From: Thereva unica
Taxonomy: Eukaryota > Arthropoda > Insecta > Diptera > Therevidae
Length of the DNA stretch: 64,000 bases
NCBI GenBank assembly: GCA_949987705.1
Contig: OX465286.1
Coordinates: 24,292,045-24,356,044 of the forward strand
Reading direction: 5' to 3'
Shown: one piece after another, positions 21,913 to 33,226 of the stretch
Layout of the letters: each line of letters starts with the position of its first letter
Position numbering within the stretch: the stretch's first letter is position 1
Made by a program: the position numbers and the translations under genes
The notes under the pieces: model-generated
Databases searched by the model: none
What the model saw: only the letters and a program-made list of their open reading frames with translations
What the model was told of the DNA's origin: nothing

Positions 21913-23783
21913 GTGAATTCTCATATTTCATAAATCATATCAATTAATACTGCGATATTAAAACCATGATATCCTAAAATACAACGATATTGTAAATATT
22001 GAGTATGAGTTTTTTTTAATATCATCCAAATAAATCTTAATTCTAACAAAACGTCATGATATCTTAGAATATAAGTTTTTTCTTAAATTCCATACTGTTG
22101 AAATTAACATCATGAATTGGAATTCGCGAAACGTGGGCGAACCTGTAACAAAACGGTACTGATATAAAAAACAGTATGAGTACGTATGAAAAAAATAGTA
22201 CGTAATCGTAAAACATAGTTTAAGAAAAACTGAACTTTCAATCAAAAAACTTGAACATCTTAGAAAACTTCATAATGATAAACGGCATGAGTTGACAGTA
22301 ACAAAATAAAAACGCTAAAGGAGTGTATGATTTTGTATTAAAATTATTACATTCGAAAATGCTTTGTGATAAGAATGAAAATCGAAATTTCCGTAACACC
22401 ATATCTGGAACAAGAATCAATTCAAACAATGTATATAACAAAAATGTATCAATTCTTTAACAGAATTTGTAAACAAAACTTTTAAAGAAAACTCATACCG
22501 GCCCCATTTCATACATTTAACAACGAATAACAACGTATTTTCTCTATTACTATCTTTACGACGTGCATATTGATTTGTCAGAACGTGAGATTCCATCTCA
22601 CGTGCATGAACAACGTCTAAATTATCCCTGATTTGTAGGGAAGGAAACACTGTTCCATTCCCTTGATTTAATAAAACGTTACCAAGTGAATTTGCTGTTT
22701 TCTATTCCGTTCCAACTCGACCAATAAAGAATCGTATAATGCGTAAAGAAATCTTATGCTGCCATGTTCATATCATTCAACGATTTTAATAAGAAGGACA
22801 CGGATTTTAATAAGAGAAAGGGTTTTCATGTTCAATGAATTTACCTTTTTGTTGATGAATTGTTATTTCGTGTTATAATTACGTAGTCTTTTAAAATCTT
22901 TTTCGGTTCGAACAAATACATAATTTTCCTAGTAGCCGAACTTTACAAAAAGATTTACACAAAATTTACATGCACCTAACTACGCATTGTCCAGGAAGAT
23001 TTGCATACATTATTTTCGACACTTGATAGCGGCATACAGCACTCTGAAAAAATACAATCCTGAGGTTTTTCGAACTTAAATTTCTTTTTTTGAGCTTTTT
23101 TCTGGTTTAGTATTTATCTAAATCTTCTAGAACTATGCAGAGTTAGGTGCATGTAAATTTTGTGTAAATCTTGATGCAAAAGCATTTTACATGAAATTTG
23201 TGTAAATTTCACATAAAGCTGGCTACCAGGATTTTTTCGTTTGGGAGAGTTAGTTTGATTCAAATAAGATAACACGCTACTTGCGTGATGACATGATCAT
23301 TTGTTTTTTAGTAAGTGACGATTAAACATAAGGTCGAATTTCATCTGTCAGACATTTTCGTGTGTACTTTTATTCGATTTTAGTTTAGAGGTTTTGTATG
23401 TTATATAGAAGAGAAGTCATGATAACACTGGTCTGCACATTTTTTCTCCTTTCCAATTTAATAGTCGTATCCTAAGTATTTTTTCGCGCTGAATCCGAAT
23501 CCGTTGGCCAAATTGCCCTATCACGTCAGGATTTTGAGCAATCCTAACCTAAAAGTGCCAAAAAGCGTGTTTTGTGCACTTTTGCGCGTTAAATATCTCA
23601 AAACTATGGAATGATAGGGCAAATCGGACAACGGGATCGTTTTCAGCATGCCAAAATCTACAGAAAACCATGTCGAAAGCGTTAAATTTGAAAAAACTTT
23701 TTTTGTAATACTGAAAAGAAAACCTTCTTGGCGCGAAATTGACGATTTTTATTAACACATGATATCATCGTTGCACCGAAGTT
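21355..23783 (+). repeat. Right arm of the 2.4-kb inverted duplication
   Basis: Reverse complement of 16008-18435. The centre of symmetry lies near 19895. The spacer holds the first protease module and the two inverted TA-flanked MITEs. Confidence 0.85.
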
Positions 23784-25154
23784 TTTCTTTTCAGTATTAC
23801 AGAAAAAGTTTTTTCAAATTTAACGCTTTCGACATGGTTTTCTGTAGATTTTGGCATGCTGAAAACGATCCCGTTGTCCGATTTGCCCTATCATTCCATA
23901 GTTTTGAGATATTTAACGCGCAAAAGTGCACAAAACACGCTTTTTGGCACTTTTAGGTTAGGATTGCTCAAAATCCTGACGTGATAGGGCAATTTGGCCA
24001 ACGGATTCGGATTCAGCGCGAAAAAATACTTAGGATACGATTATTAAATTGGAAAGGAGAAAAAATGACCCGTTTTTTGCAGACCAGTGAATTGGATGGG
24101 CGATTTTTCCGTCCAGAAATCTGAATACCATCGACATCTACTGCACATTTAAGCAACTCGGCTTCCGACTAGAGCCCATACAAATATGTATCGATTATTA
24201 TAACATTTCTGGAATTTGAACTTATTAGAAAACAAATATTTTTACCATTACAATAATTTTGGTGTCATTTGCGGAATAGCAGTTTTTGTACTGCTATTTT
24301 CACCGCGGTTTACTATCGGCACTATGTTGAGATAGTATTTCGAGATAGAGTCGAATTACTATGTACAATTTCAGAGTAGTCCTCGATTATTAATTTTATG
24401 AGTTTGTTGAATGTATGAAATGGGGCCGGTATGAGTTTTCTTTAAAAGTTTTGTTTACAAATTCTGTTAAAGAATTGATACATTTTTGTTATATACATTG
24501 TTTGAATTGATTCTTGTTCCAGATATGGTGTTACGGAAATTTCGATTTTCATTCTTATCACAAAGCATTTTCGAATATAATAATTTTAATACAAAATCAT
24601 ACACTCCTTTAGCGTTTTTATTTTGTTACTGTCAACTCATGCCGTTTATCATTATGAAGTTTTCTAAGATGTTCAAGTTTTTTGATTGAAAGTTCAGTTT
24701 TTCTTAAACTATGTTTTACGATTACGTACTATTTTTTTCATACGTACTCATACTGTTTTTTATATCAGTACCGTTTTGTTACAGGTTCGCCCACGTTTCG
24801 CGAATTCCAATTCATGATGTTAATTTCAACAGTATGGAATTTAAGAAAAAACTTATATTCTAAGATATCATGACGTTTTGTTAGAATTAAGATTTATTTG
24901 GATGATATTAAAAAAAACTCATACTCAATGGGCCCTATTCTGATTCTCACTTTCACGGCGAGTGACTACCCAAGACACAATTTTACATTACACTTTTTAT
25001 TTGAAAATGTGTCTTGGATTGTCACTCGCCGTGAAAGTGAGAATCAGAATAGGGCCAAATATTTACAATATCGTTGTATTTTAGGATATCATGGTTTTAA
25101 TATCGCAGTATTAATTGATATGATTTATGAAATATGAGAATTCACTCATACAGT
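21904..25154. repeat. Foldback element E, copy 2, rearranged
   Basis: Same termini as copy 1. It is flanked on both sides by the Ulp1-like gene sequence in opposite orientations (GTATAATCGAA outward on each side), so E is the centre of a gene-E-gene palindrome. Around 23759 the sequence folds back on itself: 23465-23758 is repeated inverted at 23759-24060. A unique block (about 24065-24410) follows, and then the right arm resumes at about 24413. Confidence 0.75.
24930..25057. mobile_element. 128-bp palindromic MITE inside element E copy 2
   Basis: Ends GGCCCTATTCTGATTCTCAC and inverted complement, with about 37-bp arms and a short centre. The other E arms lack it, and there the sequence reads straight through CTCAATATTTAC. 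The apparent duplication is AAT (24927-24929 and 25058-25060). Confidence 0.75.
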
Positions 25155-25334
25155 TTCGATTATACTTACTTGTTCACTCGTTAAATGATGTAAATTTAAA
25201 GAATCGTAAATGTGCAAGGTATTACCACTAAAATATGTACATATCCAATGAGAGTCACCGTGTAATATTTGTACATGTTCTAAGTTGTCCGGTACAGGTT
25301 TGATTCTGTCAAGATTTTGGAGACATGCAGGTTC
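25155..25334 (-). pseudogene. Third, short reversed piece of the Ulp1-like gene
   Basis: The minus strand matches the end of the second protease module, from EPACLQNLDRIKPV to the element E junction. It stops abruptly at 25334, where Harbinger right-end sequence begins. Confidence 0.8.
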
Positions 25335-25436
25335 TTTGAAATTTACACATATCAATTGATTTGTATACTCATACGAATCTTAATACAAATTCTGTACAAA
25401 TCGCGATACATGTATCTAAGTGTAAACCTAGCTTAA

Positions 25437-27672
25437 AGAAGACGATGGAAATTGCCCATATTGCGAAAAAACTTATCCTAATTATGCCTCAATGAGAATA
25501 CACGTTAGTAGGGCCCATAAATTAGAGTACAATAGAGATCTCGAACAGGAGGCGTAAATTAATTCCATGGACAGAGGATGAAGAAAACGAGTTAGCTCGG
25601 AATCCCGGAATCCAATATTCAGAGATTGAATCAACAAATAAACAACTGCAAATCAAAAAAGGTTAGGAGGTCTCTTGAATTTAAAAGGGCTCAAATGATG
25701 TACTCTGGGAATAGAAGAGAACTAGCAAGAGTAATTTTAGACAAAGCGCACAACTCGACTTCAGGTTCAACTCCTCTCGTTGGCGAAATCGAAAAATTCT
25801 ACAATAACGTTTTTGGATGTGAACCAGTAGAGGATAGCGAGCAAATTGACGATGAAGCTGAAGTAATCACTGAGATTAGTTCTCCAATTCAGCGGAAGAG
25901 ATAAAAATGACTCTGGACTCAATCAAATCAAACACCCCAGGTCCAGACGGAATTACGCTAGTTGACGCAAAACTTATCACCAGTCAGAGACTCTGTGCGG
26001 TATTCAACTGTTTCCTACTACTGGAATACATCCCAAAGGCGCTCAAAAGAAGCAGAACCATTCTGATCCCCAAAACACCAAACAATAGAACCATCATCTC
26101 GAATTGGAGACCAATCACAATATCCTCCATTTTACTAAAAGTTTTCAACAAGATTCTGGCTAAAAGGGTTTCGAATATAAAACTGTGCGTAGATTTAGCA
26201 GGATAGACGGTTGCTTCGCTAACTTTGCAATCTTGGAAACGCTTATTAAAAGTCACAGGGCTAAAGGATCACCTTTGGTAATTGTTAGCCTAGACCTAGC
26301 TAAGGCATTTGACTCAATATCGCACCAAAGTATAGCCAGAACCATCAAAAGAATTGGGGTTGATGAAAAAGGAAGTAAGGTAATTTTGAATAATTATGAT
26401 GAAACCAGTACTACCATCAGCTGCGCGTCGATGACAACAGGTGAGATTCCCATCAACAGGGGAGTTAAACAAGGGGACCCCCTGTCACCATTTCTGTTCA
26501 ACTGCGTTATGGATGAACTGATTCACAAGCTAAACTCAACTTTCACTGGAGTGAATATAGGAAATGCCAATATTACCTGCCTCGCTTACGCAGATGACAT
26601 CGTTCTCACGGCGAACTCTGAAAGGGATATGGAGAGCATGCTTAGATTCTGTGAGGACTTCTTCAACAGGAGAAGCCTGAAGCTAAATATCAGCAAATGC
26701 TGCTCACTATCAATACGCACAGTTCCGGCCAAGAAAAAAATATTTGTCGCCACATCTCCCCGATTTAAAATAGCCCAAGATTGTATCCCCCCAATAAACA
26801 TAAACGACACTTTCAAATACCTGGGACACCTGTTTAATGAGGAAGGATTTATTGAGGCAAATGGCAAAATGCTTATTGAACAACTGGAAGCTGTTAAAAA
26901 AGCACCACTCAAGCCGCAACAAAAATTTCTACTAATCAAAGAACATCTGATCCCGAGATATGTGGCGAAAATGCAGAGACCCAACGTTGCTCGGAGAGTA
27001 TTAAAAACCATTGACAGAGTCATCAGAGCAACTGTTAAGAAAATCCTGCACCTACCAGCTCAAAGCCACAACTCAATCTTCTATACGCTATCTAAAGCAG
27101 GTGGCCTAGATATTTTCGAATTTACAAAAATGATTCCAATAATAACACTTGCAAGATGGGATAGATTGAAGAACTGCAACCAGATCCTCAGCAACGCCTA
27201 CGCACTCTCGGAACCGTGGATACGCAGATACAAGCGAATGATAGTCAACGAGACTCCAACCTCGATTCACCAAAAACACGAGACAGCGCTTTATCAATCA
27301 TTATCAGGCTCCGGATTGCACCAGCTTAAAAACCACCAAGGCTGTAACAGATTCATCTCTCATCCGTCGAAATATTGGAATGGACAGGACTTCGTGAGGG
27401 CAATTCAACTTCGCTACAACCTACTTCTAGTAGTAGGAGAAGTAGGAGACCTCATCACCACCGCACAAGAGGAGGTTGGATAACCCATCAGAACTTCATG
27501 AGAACCATATGGAGATTACCAGTTAGACAGCAACGCTTCGAACATTAAAAATTATATCATGTACTACTGCAGATAATTCCAGTAGAAAAACTGTCCCATT
27601 AGTAATAGTTTAAGTAATTTTAAGTTATTGATGTACTAAATATTAATAAATGATTTTTGGGACATAATCCTA
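25437..27672 (+). mobile_element. R2 retrotransposon copy A, 3' portion joined to 28S at the R2 site
   Basis: Continues from 8383 once the Harbinger element is removed. The 3' end at 27672 is followed directly by TAGCCAAAAGCCTCGTCATC, the 28S sequence downstream of the canonical R2 cleavage site. R2 elements insert only there by target-primed reverse transcription, so this junction identifies the element and its orientation. The 3' untranslated part after 27483 is about 190 bp. Confidence 0.88.
25444..27483 (+). pseudogene. R2 ORF: zinc finger, Myb and reverse transcriptase, frameshifted, endonuclease missing
   Basis: In order: a C2H2 finger (CPYCEKTYPNYASMRIHVSR, then H), a Myb-type WTEDEENELA, a linker frame (25626-25904), an N-terminal RT frame with PGPDGI and NWRPITISSILLKVFNKI (25907-26206), and the palm and thumb in 26185-27483 (SLDLAKAFDSISH, RGVKQGDPLSPFLFN, catalytic YADDIVLTA). 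R2 proteins nick 28S rDNA and reverse-transcribe their own RNA onto it. At least three frame breaks (near 25560-25640, 25900 and 26200) kill it. The CCHC motif and the PD-type restriction-like endonuclease expected after the thumb are absent. The frame ends TTAQEEVG instead. Confidence 0.88.
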
Positions 27673-27681
27673 TAGCCAAAA

Positions 27682-27729
<48 letters not shown>

Positions 27730-27961
27730 TACTGCCCCTATCTACTATCTAGCGAAACCACAGAACAGGGTACGGGCTTGGAATAATTAGCGGGGAAAGA
27801 AGACCCTGTTGAGTTTGACTCTAGTCTGGCAGTGTAAGGAGACGAAAGTGGGAGTGGGAACTTAGCCATTATACAAATATATGTATTTATATATTTTATG
27901 GTATTTTGTTTTGTTGCAAGCTTCTTGATCAAAGTACCAAGAGTTTGTTATATATATCAAA
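27673..27961 (+). rRNA. 28S rRNA gene, segment just downstream of the R2 site (interrupted)
   Basis: Conserved 28S core sequence is recognisable (GACGCGCATGAATGGATTAA, CTATCTACTATCTAGCGAAA, GGCGG-type AAGACCCTGTTGAG). It begins at the R2 3' junction and then enters an expansion segment. It carries differences from the usual core (for example AAAAGCC for AAATGCC, CTGCCCC for CTGTCCC, and an altered stretch after CCACAG). The gene is split at 27961 by a hAT-like insertion and resumes at 31880. Confidence 0.92.
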
Positions 27962-28739
27962 CAGGGATCGTAAATAACTGTTATATTTGTATTTTTGACT
28001 TAAAAAATCAAATAGTAAATGTTGTCTGATCTGCATAAAATTTATACTGGATACTCAGAGTAGCGAGTTCTACGCGGTGGTGGGGTTACTTTTAAATTGT
28101 AGTCTTTTATTATAAAAGTCAAGTTTAATAGTTAAAATTAATTTAAATTTTTTAAATAAACAATAACAGTTATATTTAACTAAAAAAGTTTTAGGTCATT
28201 AAAAACTCTTATTTTTGTTTTTTATTTTTAAAGTCTTCCAAAACTCTTATGGGAAGACTTTTATTTTTAAAATCAAAAATAACTGTTAAAAAAGACTGTC
28301 TTGCATAAAAGTCTTTCTAAGATTTTTATTTTTCCAGTTTTTTCTATAAAAGTCTTTGAAGACTTTTATTTTTAAAATATAAAAATAAAAGTCTTTTGCT
28401 GAAAACAGATTTTTCATCAACCCCAATAGTCCATTCAAACCGTTAAGAAAATCGAACCCTAAAGGTTTTTGGGGTCGCTGATCACGAAAATCGGGGTCCT
28501 GCGGTCCTAAAACATGGGCGTCACCCTTAAAAATGCAAAAAACACCCCTTTTTAGGGGTTTTTCGCGATTATTTCGATAATAATGAAAACTAATGCAATG
28601 AAATACACTTTTTTTTAATATTTATTTGCGAAGGTGGTTGATTTGTACTAAATCAACGCGAACTTTATGATAAGGGGTGATCCTAAAGGGTTGAAACCAC
28701 CCCTAAATCGGCTACAAATAGAAACTAGTTGGGATGTGG

Positions 28740-30440
28740 GTTCGACCCTTTCGGTCCACACGATCAACTCAAGGGGGTGAAATAGGGTCAACTCAAAACC
28801 GCTGGAGCTATAAGGCTGAAATTTTGACAGTGCATCCCTATAATGACGTAGACATCCACTTAGAAGCGATTTTTCGAAATTCATCCCCTAAGGGGCTCAA
28901 ATGGGGTTTATCCAAACCGTTGGAGCTACAGGGCTGAAATTTTGACAGTGCAGCCCTATAATGGCGTGGACATCCACTATAAAGCGATTTTTCGAAATTC
29001 ATCCCCTAAGGGGGTGAAATGGGGTTTATCCAAACCGCTGGAACTATAGGGTTGAAATTTTGACAGTGCATCCCTATAATGATGTGGACATCCACTAAGA
29101 AGCGATTTTTCGAAATTCTTCCCCTAAGGGGGTGAAATGGGGTTTACCCAAACCGCTGGAGCTTATAGGGCTGAAATTTTGACAGTGCATCCCTTTAATG
29201 ACGTGGACATCCACTAAAAAGCGATTTTTCGAAATTCATCCCCTAAGGGGGTGAAATGGGGTTTCTCCAAACCGTTAAAGCTATAGGGCTGAAATTTTGA
29301 CAGTGCATCCCTATAATGGCGTGGACATCCACTATTAAAGCGATTTTTCGAAATTCATCCTCTAAGGGGGTGAAATGGGGTTTACCCAAACCGCTGGAGC
29401 TATAGGGCTGAAATTTTGACAGTGCATCCCTATAATGGCGTGGACATCCACTATAAAGCGATTTTTCGAAATTCATCCCCTAAAGGGGTGAAATGGGGTT
29501 TTTCCAAACCGCTGGAGCTATAGGGCTGAAATTTTGACAGTGCATCCCTTTAATGACGTGGACATCCACTATAAAGCGATTTTTCGAAATTCATCCCCTA
29601 AGGGGGTGAAATAGGGTTTACCCAAACCGCTGGAGCTATAGGGCTGAAATTTTGACAGTGCATCCCTTTAATGACGTGGACATCCACCAGGGACTAAGAA
29701 CGGAACGAAAACGAGAACGAAAGAAGAAGAATTTTTCGTTTTAGTTCTGATCGGAGACGAACAAAATACTTTTCGTTTTTAGTCCCTGACATCCACTAAG
29801 AAGCGATTTTTCGAAATTCATCCCCTAAAGGGGTGAAATGGGGTTTTTCCAAACCGCTGGAGCTGTAGGGCTGAAATTTTGACAGTGCATCCCTTTAATG
29901 ACGTGGACATCCACTATAAAGCGATTTTTCGAAATTCATCCCCTAAGGGGGTGAAATAGGGTTTACCCAAACCGCTGGAGCTATAGGGCTGAAATTTTGA
30001 CAGTGCATCCCTTTAATGACGTGGACATCCACTATAAAGCGATTTTTCGAAATTCATCCCCTAAAGGGGTGAAATGGGGTTTTTCCAAACCGCTGGAGCT
30101 ATAGGGCTGAAATTTTGAAAGTGCATCCCTTTAATGACGTGGACATCCACTATAAAGCGATTTTTCGAAATTCATCCCCTAAGGGGGTGAAAAAGGGTTT
30201 ACCCAAACCGCTGGAGCTATAGGGCTGAAATTTTGACAGTGCATCCCTTTAATGACGTGGACATCCACTAAGAAGCGATTTTTTGAAATTAATCCCCTAA
30301 GGGGGTTAAATGGGGTAACCCAAACCGCTGGAGCTGAAGGGCTTTAATTTTGACAGTGCATCTCTATAACGACGTGGACATTCACTAAGAATCGATTTTT
30401 CGAAATTCATCCCCTAACGGAGTGAAATGGGGTTACCAAA
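28740..30440. repeat. Satellite array 1, 118-119-bp unit, roughly 14 copies
   Basis: Unit landmarks repeat in order: AAACCGCTGGAGCTATAGGG, TGAAATTTTGACAGTGCATC, GTGGACATCCACTA, GCGATTTTTCGAAATTCATC and CCCTAAGGGGGTGAAATGGG. GCGATTTTTCG falls near 28867, 28985, 29103, 29222, 29341 and 29460, giving the 118-119-bp period. Each unit contains small self-complementary steps (GTGGACATCCAC, CCCCTAAGGGG). Open frames through it are incidental. Confidence 0.92.
29688..29788. mobile_element. 101-bp hAT MITE inside satellite array 1
   Basis: Flanked by an 8-bp duplication of satellite sequence, ACATCCAC (29680-29687 and 29789-29796). Ends CAGGGACTAAGAACG and an inverted near match ending TTAGTCCCTG. 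The other satellite units run through this point uninterrupted, which confirms the insertion. Confidence 0.88.
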
Positions 30441-31204
30441 CTACTAATTTAAGTAGAAATTAAACAGGGAGCCAAAAAATTCAAAAATATAAAATCAGCC
30501 GCACCAATTTATCCACCTAATAAATCATTTTTTACATAGTTTTAGTTAGAATTTCTATAGCCTGATCAACGTGCTAGGCTTTAAGCACAATATCACAATT
30601 GTTTTTATAGTGTAATTTTCGAACTACGATAGCTATTTTATTTGTTTTCAGCAAAAGACTGACCTGCCTAAATGTCATTGTAAAAAAACGGAACACCCCA
30701 TTATTCAGAAGTAACTCAAATACATTAGGGTACATATTTCCAATTATTGTGTGATTGTCGTTTTTATCCTGCATTTTGACTTTATTTAAAAATTCCACGA
30801 AAAGAAATATTTCTCCATGTATTTTTTATTTTGCTTCGGTTTAGGGGTGGTTTAACCCCTTTCAAAAAGGGTTTAAAGTGAAATTTTCCAAATGTTTCAA
30901 TGAATAAAAATGGAAAATAAAATTTTAATGCAAAACAATAAATGTCAATTTTTTTCAATTACAATTTTAATGCAGGGGTAGTTTCACCCCCTTAAGGGTT
31001 TAAAATAATAAATTTATGGCTGATAATACCTTTTGAACCAAATTTCAAGCAAAATGCAAAAAACAAAAAATTTTTCTAATTTTTTTTATATAAAGTTGAT
31101 TTTTATAATTGTGGGGGTAGTTTTAACCCCTTAAGGGTTGAAAATAATTTAGTTTTGCCTGACAGTACGCCCACAATCGTATTTGAAGCATATACTTGAA
31201 GAAA
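30441..31204. other. Non-coding segment of the hAT-like element between the array and its right inverted end
   Basis: AT-rich, with four spaced copies of a GGGGTRGTTT-AACCCCTT phrase (near 30845, 30975, 31115 and 31235) that echo the satellite's CCCCTAAGGGG. No gene is seen. Confidence 0.5.
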
Positions 31205-31879
31205 AATTTTTTTACAATTTTTTCTATTTGTAGCCGATTTAGGGGTGGTTTCAACCCTTTAGGATCACCCCTTATCATAAAGTTCGCGCAAATCAACCAC
31301 CTTCGCAAATAAATATTAAAAAAAGTGTATTTCATTGCATTAGTTTTCATTATTATCGAAATAATCGCGAAAAACCCCTAAAAAGGGGTGTTTTTTGCAT
31401 TTTTAAGGGTGACGCCCATGTTTTAGGACCGCAGGACCCCGATTTTCATGATCAGCGACCCCAAAAACCTTTAGGGTTCGATTTTCTTAACGGTTTGAAT
31501 GGACTATTTATCTGTTTTCAGCAAAAGACTTTTATTTTTATATTTTAAAAATAAAAGTCTTCAAAGACTTTTATAGAAAAAACTGGGAAAAATAAAAATC
31601 TTAGAAAGACTTTTATGCAAGACCGAAAAAAATAAAAGTCTTTCTTAACAGTTATTTTTGATTTTAAAAATAAAAGTCAATTTTAACAAAAAAAGAAAAA
31701 AATCTTTAATAACAATTTTAAAAGATTTAAAACAATACTAGTCAAAGATAATAGTTAAAAATAACTTTAAATATTTTTGGTAAAATTTAACTGTTACTGT
31801 TGTTTTATATCATATAAGTTTCAAAATAATGATTATTTTCTGATTTTTTCGATATAAGTTATAACAGTTACGATCCCTG

Positions 31880-32206
31880 ATATCAAACAAATTACAATGA
31901 AATTTTATTAAATTATTTCACAATAATTTTGTATTAAAGTAATTGAAATTTGGTATAACTCCTACACTCAGGTATGATCCAATTCAAGGACATTGCCAGG
32001 TGGGGAGTTTTACTGGGGCGGTACATCTCTCAAATAATAACGGAGGTGTCCCAAAGCCACCTCAGTGCGGACAGAAACCACACATAGAGCGAAAGGGCAA
32101 ATGCTGACTTGATCTCGGTGTTCAGTACACACAGCAAAACCTCGGCCTATCGATCCTTTTGGTTTAACGAGTTTTTAACAAGAGGTGTCAGAAAAGTTAC
32201 CACGTC

Positions 32207-32259
<53 letters not shown>

Positions 32260-32283
32260 CAAGCGTTGGATTGTTCACCCATG

Positions 32284-32340
<57 letters not shown>

Positions 32341-32797
32341 ATGACATTTGTTATTGTGACAGCATTCCTGCGTAGTACGAGAGGAACCGCAGGTACGGAC
32401 CAATGGCACAATACTTGTTCGAGAGAACAGTGGTATGATGCTACGTCTGCTGGATTATGCCTGAACGCCTCTAAGGTCGTATCCGTGCTGGACTGCAACG
32501 GTAGTAATGGGGCACTTGCATTGTATGGCAATAAACCATGAAAAGCTTATGTTTTTTCATAAGCGATAAACGGTTTAATGATGCCAATGTGTTATATAAC
32601 ATAGTTTATATTATTTGTATAAAAGAAGCAATAATATGATAACTTGTTATTTTAACTAAACATTATTAAATACGATGCCAGTGCCTAGAATCAATTGTAA
32701 ACGACTTTGGTAACGGGCAGGGTGTTGTAAGTGGTAGAGCAGCTGCCATACTGCGATCCACTGAAGCTCATCCTTTGCTTGGCGATTCGGGTGTTAG
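31880..32797 (+). rRNA. 28S rRNA gene, 3' end
   Basis: Resumes from 27961 after the hAT-like insertion. Conserved blocks include the CTCAAATAATAACGGAGGTG region, CAAAACCTCGGCCTATCGAT, TGTCAGAAAAGTTACCAC and AGTACGAGAGGAACCGCAGG. CTGAACGCCTCTAAGGTCGT follows, and finally GTAACGGGCAGGGTGTTGTA and GATCCACTGAAGCTCATCCT near the 3' terminus. The mature end is placed at about 32790, by resemblance to insect 28S ends. Confidence 0.92.
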
Positions 32798-32822
32798 CTG
32801 CCAATGCATTTGGCATTGGCAG
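32798..32822. terminator. Perfect hairpin at the 28S 3' end
   Basis: The arms CTGCCAATGC and GCATTGGCAG are exact complements around a 5-base loop, directly after the 28S end. It could act in 3'-end processing or RNA polymerase I termination. The role is inferred from position only. Confidence 0.5.
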
Positions 32823-33155
32823 ATGCACAATTATCTTTTTATAACGATAAAAGATATATTTTAATAATATTGAACTGTACCATATAAATATAAAGTATAT
32901 TGAACTATACCATATAAATATATACATAAATAACTTTCATAGCTAACAAAGGTCTAGATATGATGTTATTTCTATAAAATAAAGCGATAAATTTTTATAA
33001 TATAAATTATCAATAATCTTCATATATGTATGATGATAAAATTTAACTATACTATAACTTTCATGTTTAGTTATGATGTTATTTGTATTAAGCATTGTTA
33101 TTTTTTTCATAATTATTATAATATAAAGTAGATCATTAATGATCTCTATGTATAA
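32823..33155 (+). other. rDNA intergenic spacer, first part
   Basis: Very AT-rich sequence following the 28S end. It contains repeated phrases such as TGAACTATACCATATAAATA (twice) and ATAACTTTCAT-x-TTAGTTATGATGTTATTT. The same phrases reappear after the Helitron (37050-37120), so the Helitron sits within the spacer. Confidence 0.6.
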
Positions 33156-33186
33156 TCCTTACTAATATTATAAATGCGAAAGTAAC

Positions 33187-33199
<13 letters not shown>

Positions 33200-33219
<20 letters not shown>

Positions 33220-33226
33220 TACGCTT
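33200..33226. repeat. TCTG microsatellite at the Helitron 5' end
   Basis: An uninterrupted TCTG run, about six to seven units, in the place where these Helitrons usually carry it. Confidence 0.85.

Larger units (their letters stand above)
8387..25433. mobile_element. PIF/Harbinger transposon inserted in R2 copy A, itself multiply interrupted
   Basis: TAA at 8384-8386 is repeated at 25434-25436. The element starts AGCTATGTTTACACTT, and the inverted right end reads AGCTAGGTTTACACTTAGAT. The inverted similarity continues past the P insertion (ACATGTATCAGGATTTGTA at 13965 onwards against the right arm near 25390-25420). Removing the element rejoins the R2 zinc-finger region. The 3-bp TWA duplication, the DDE transposase (minus strand) and the MADF/Myb-like partner gene all fit PIF/Harbinger. 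Its own sequence is roughly 8387-8406, 13965-15545 and 25335-25433. The rest is later insertions. Confidence 0.78.
27962..31879. mobile_element. hAT-like non-autonomous element inserted in 28S, filled with satellite
   Basis: An 8-bp direct repeat ATATCAAA (27954-27961 and 31880-31887) flanks ends CAGGGATCGTAA and inverted complement. The long inverted subterminal parts (about 27962-28730 against 31205-31879) share AAAATCGAACCCTAAAGG, GGGGTCCTGCGGTCCTAAAA and TATTTGCGAAGGTGGTTGAT blocks. CAGGG ends with an 8-bp duplication are typical of hAT. No transposase is present; the centre is a tandem array (28740-30440). Total 3.9 kb. Confidence 0.75.

Noticed and set aside
15696..24873. Repeated 63-codon frame MIESSVFLKLCFT in four places
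   Set aside because: It lies in the arms of foldback element E, so its recurrence comes from DNA duplication. It is hydrophobic and low in information, and no coding evidence was found.
32109..32541. Open frames on both strands in 32109-32541
   Set aside because: They lie wholly within conserved 28S rRNA sequence.
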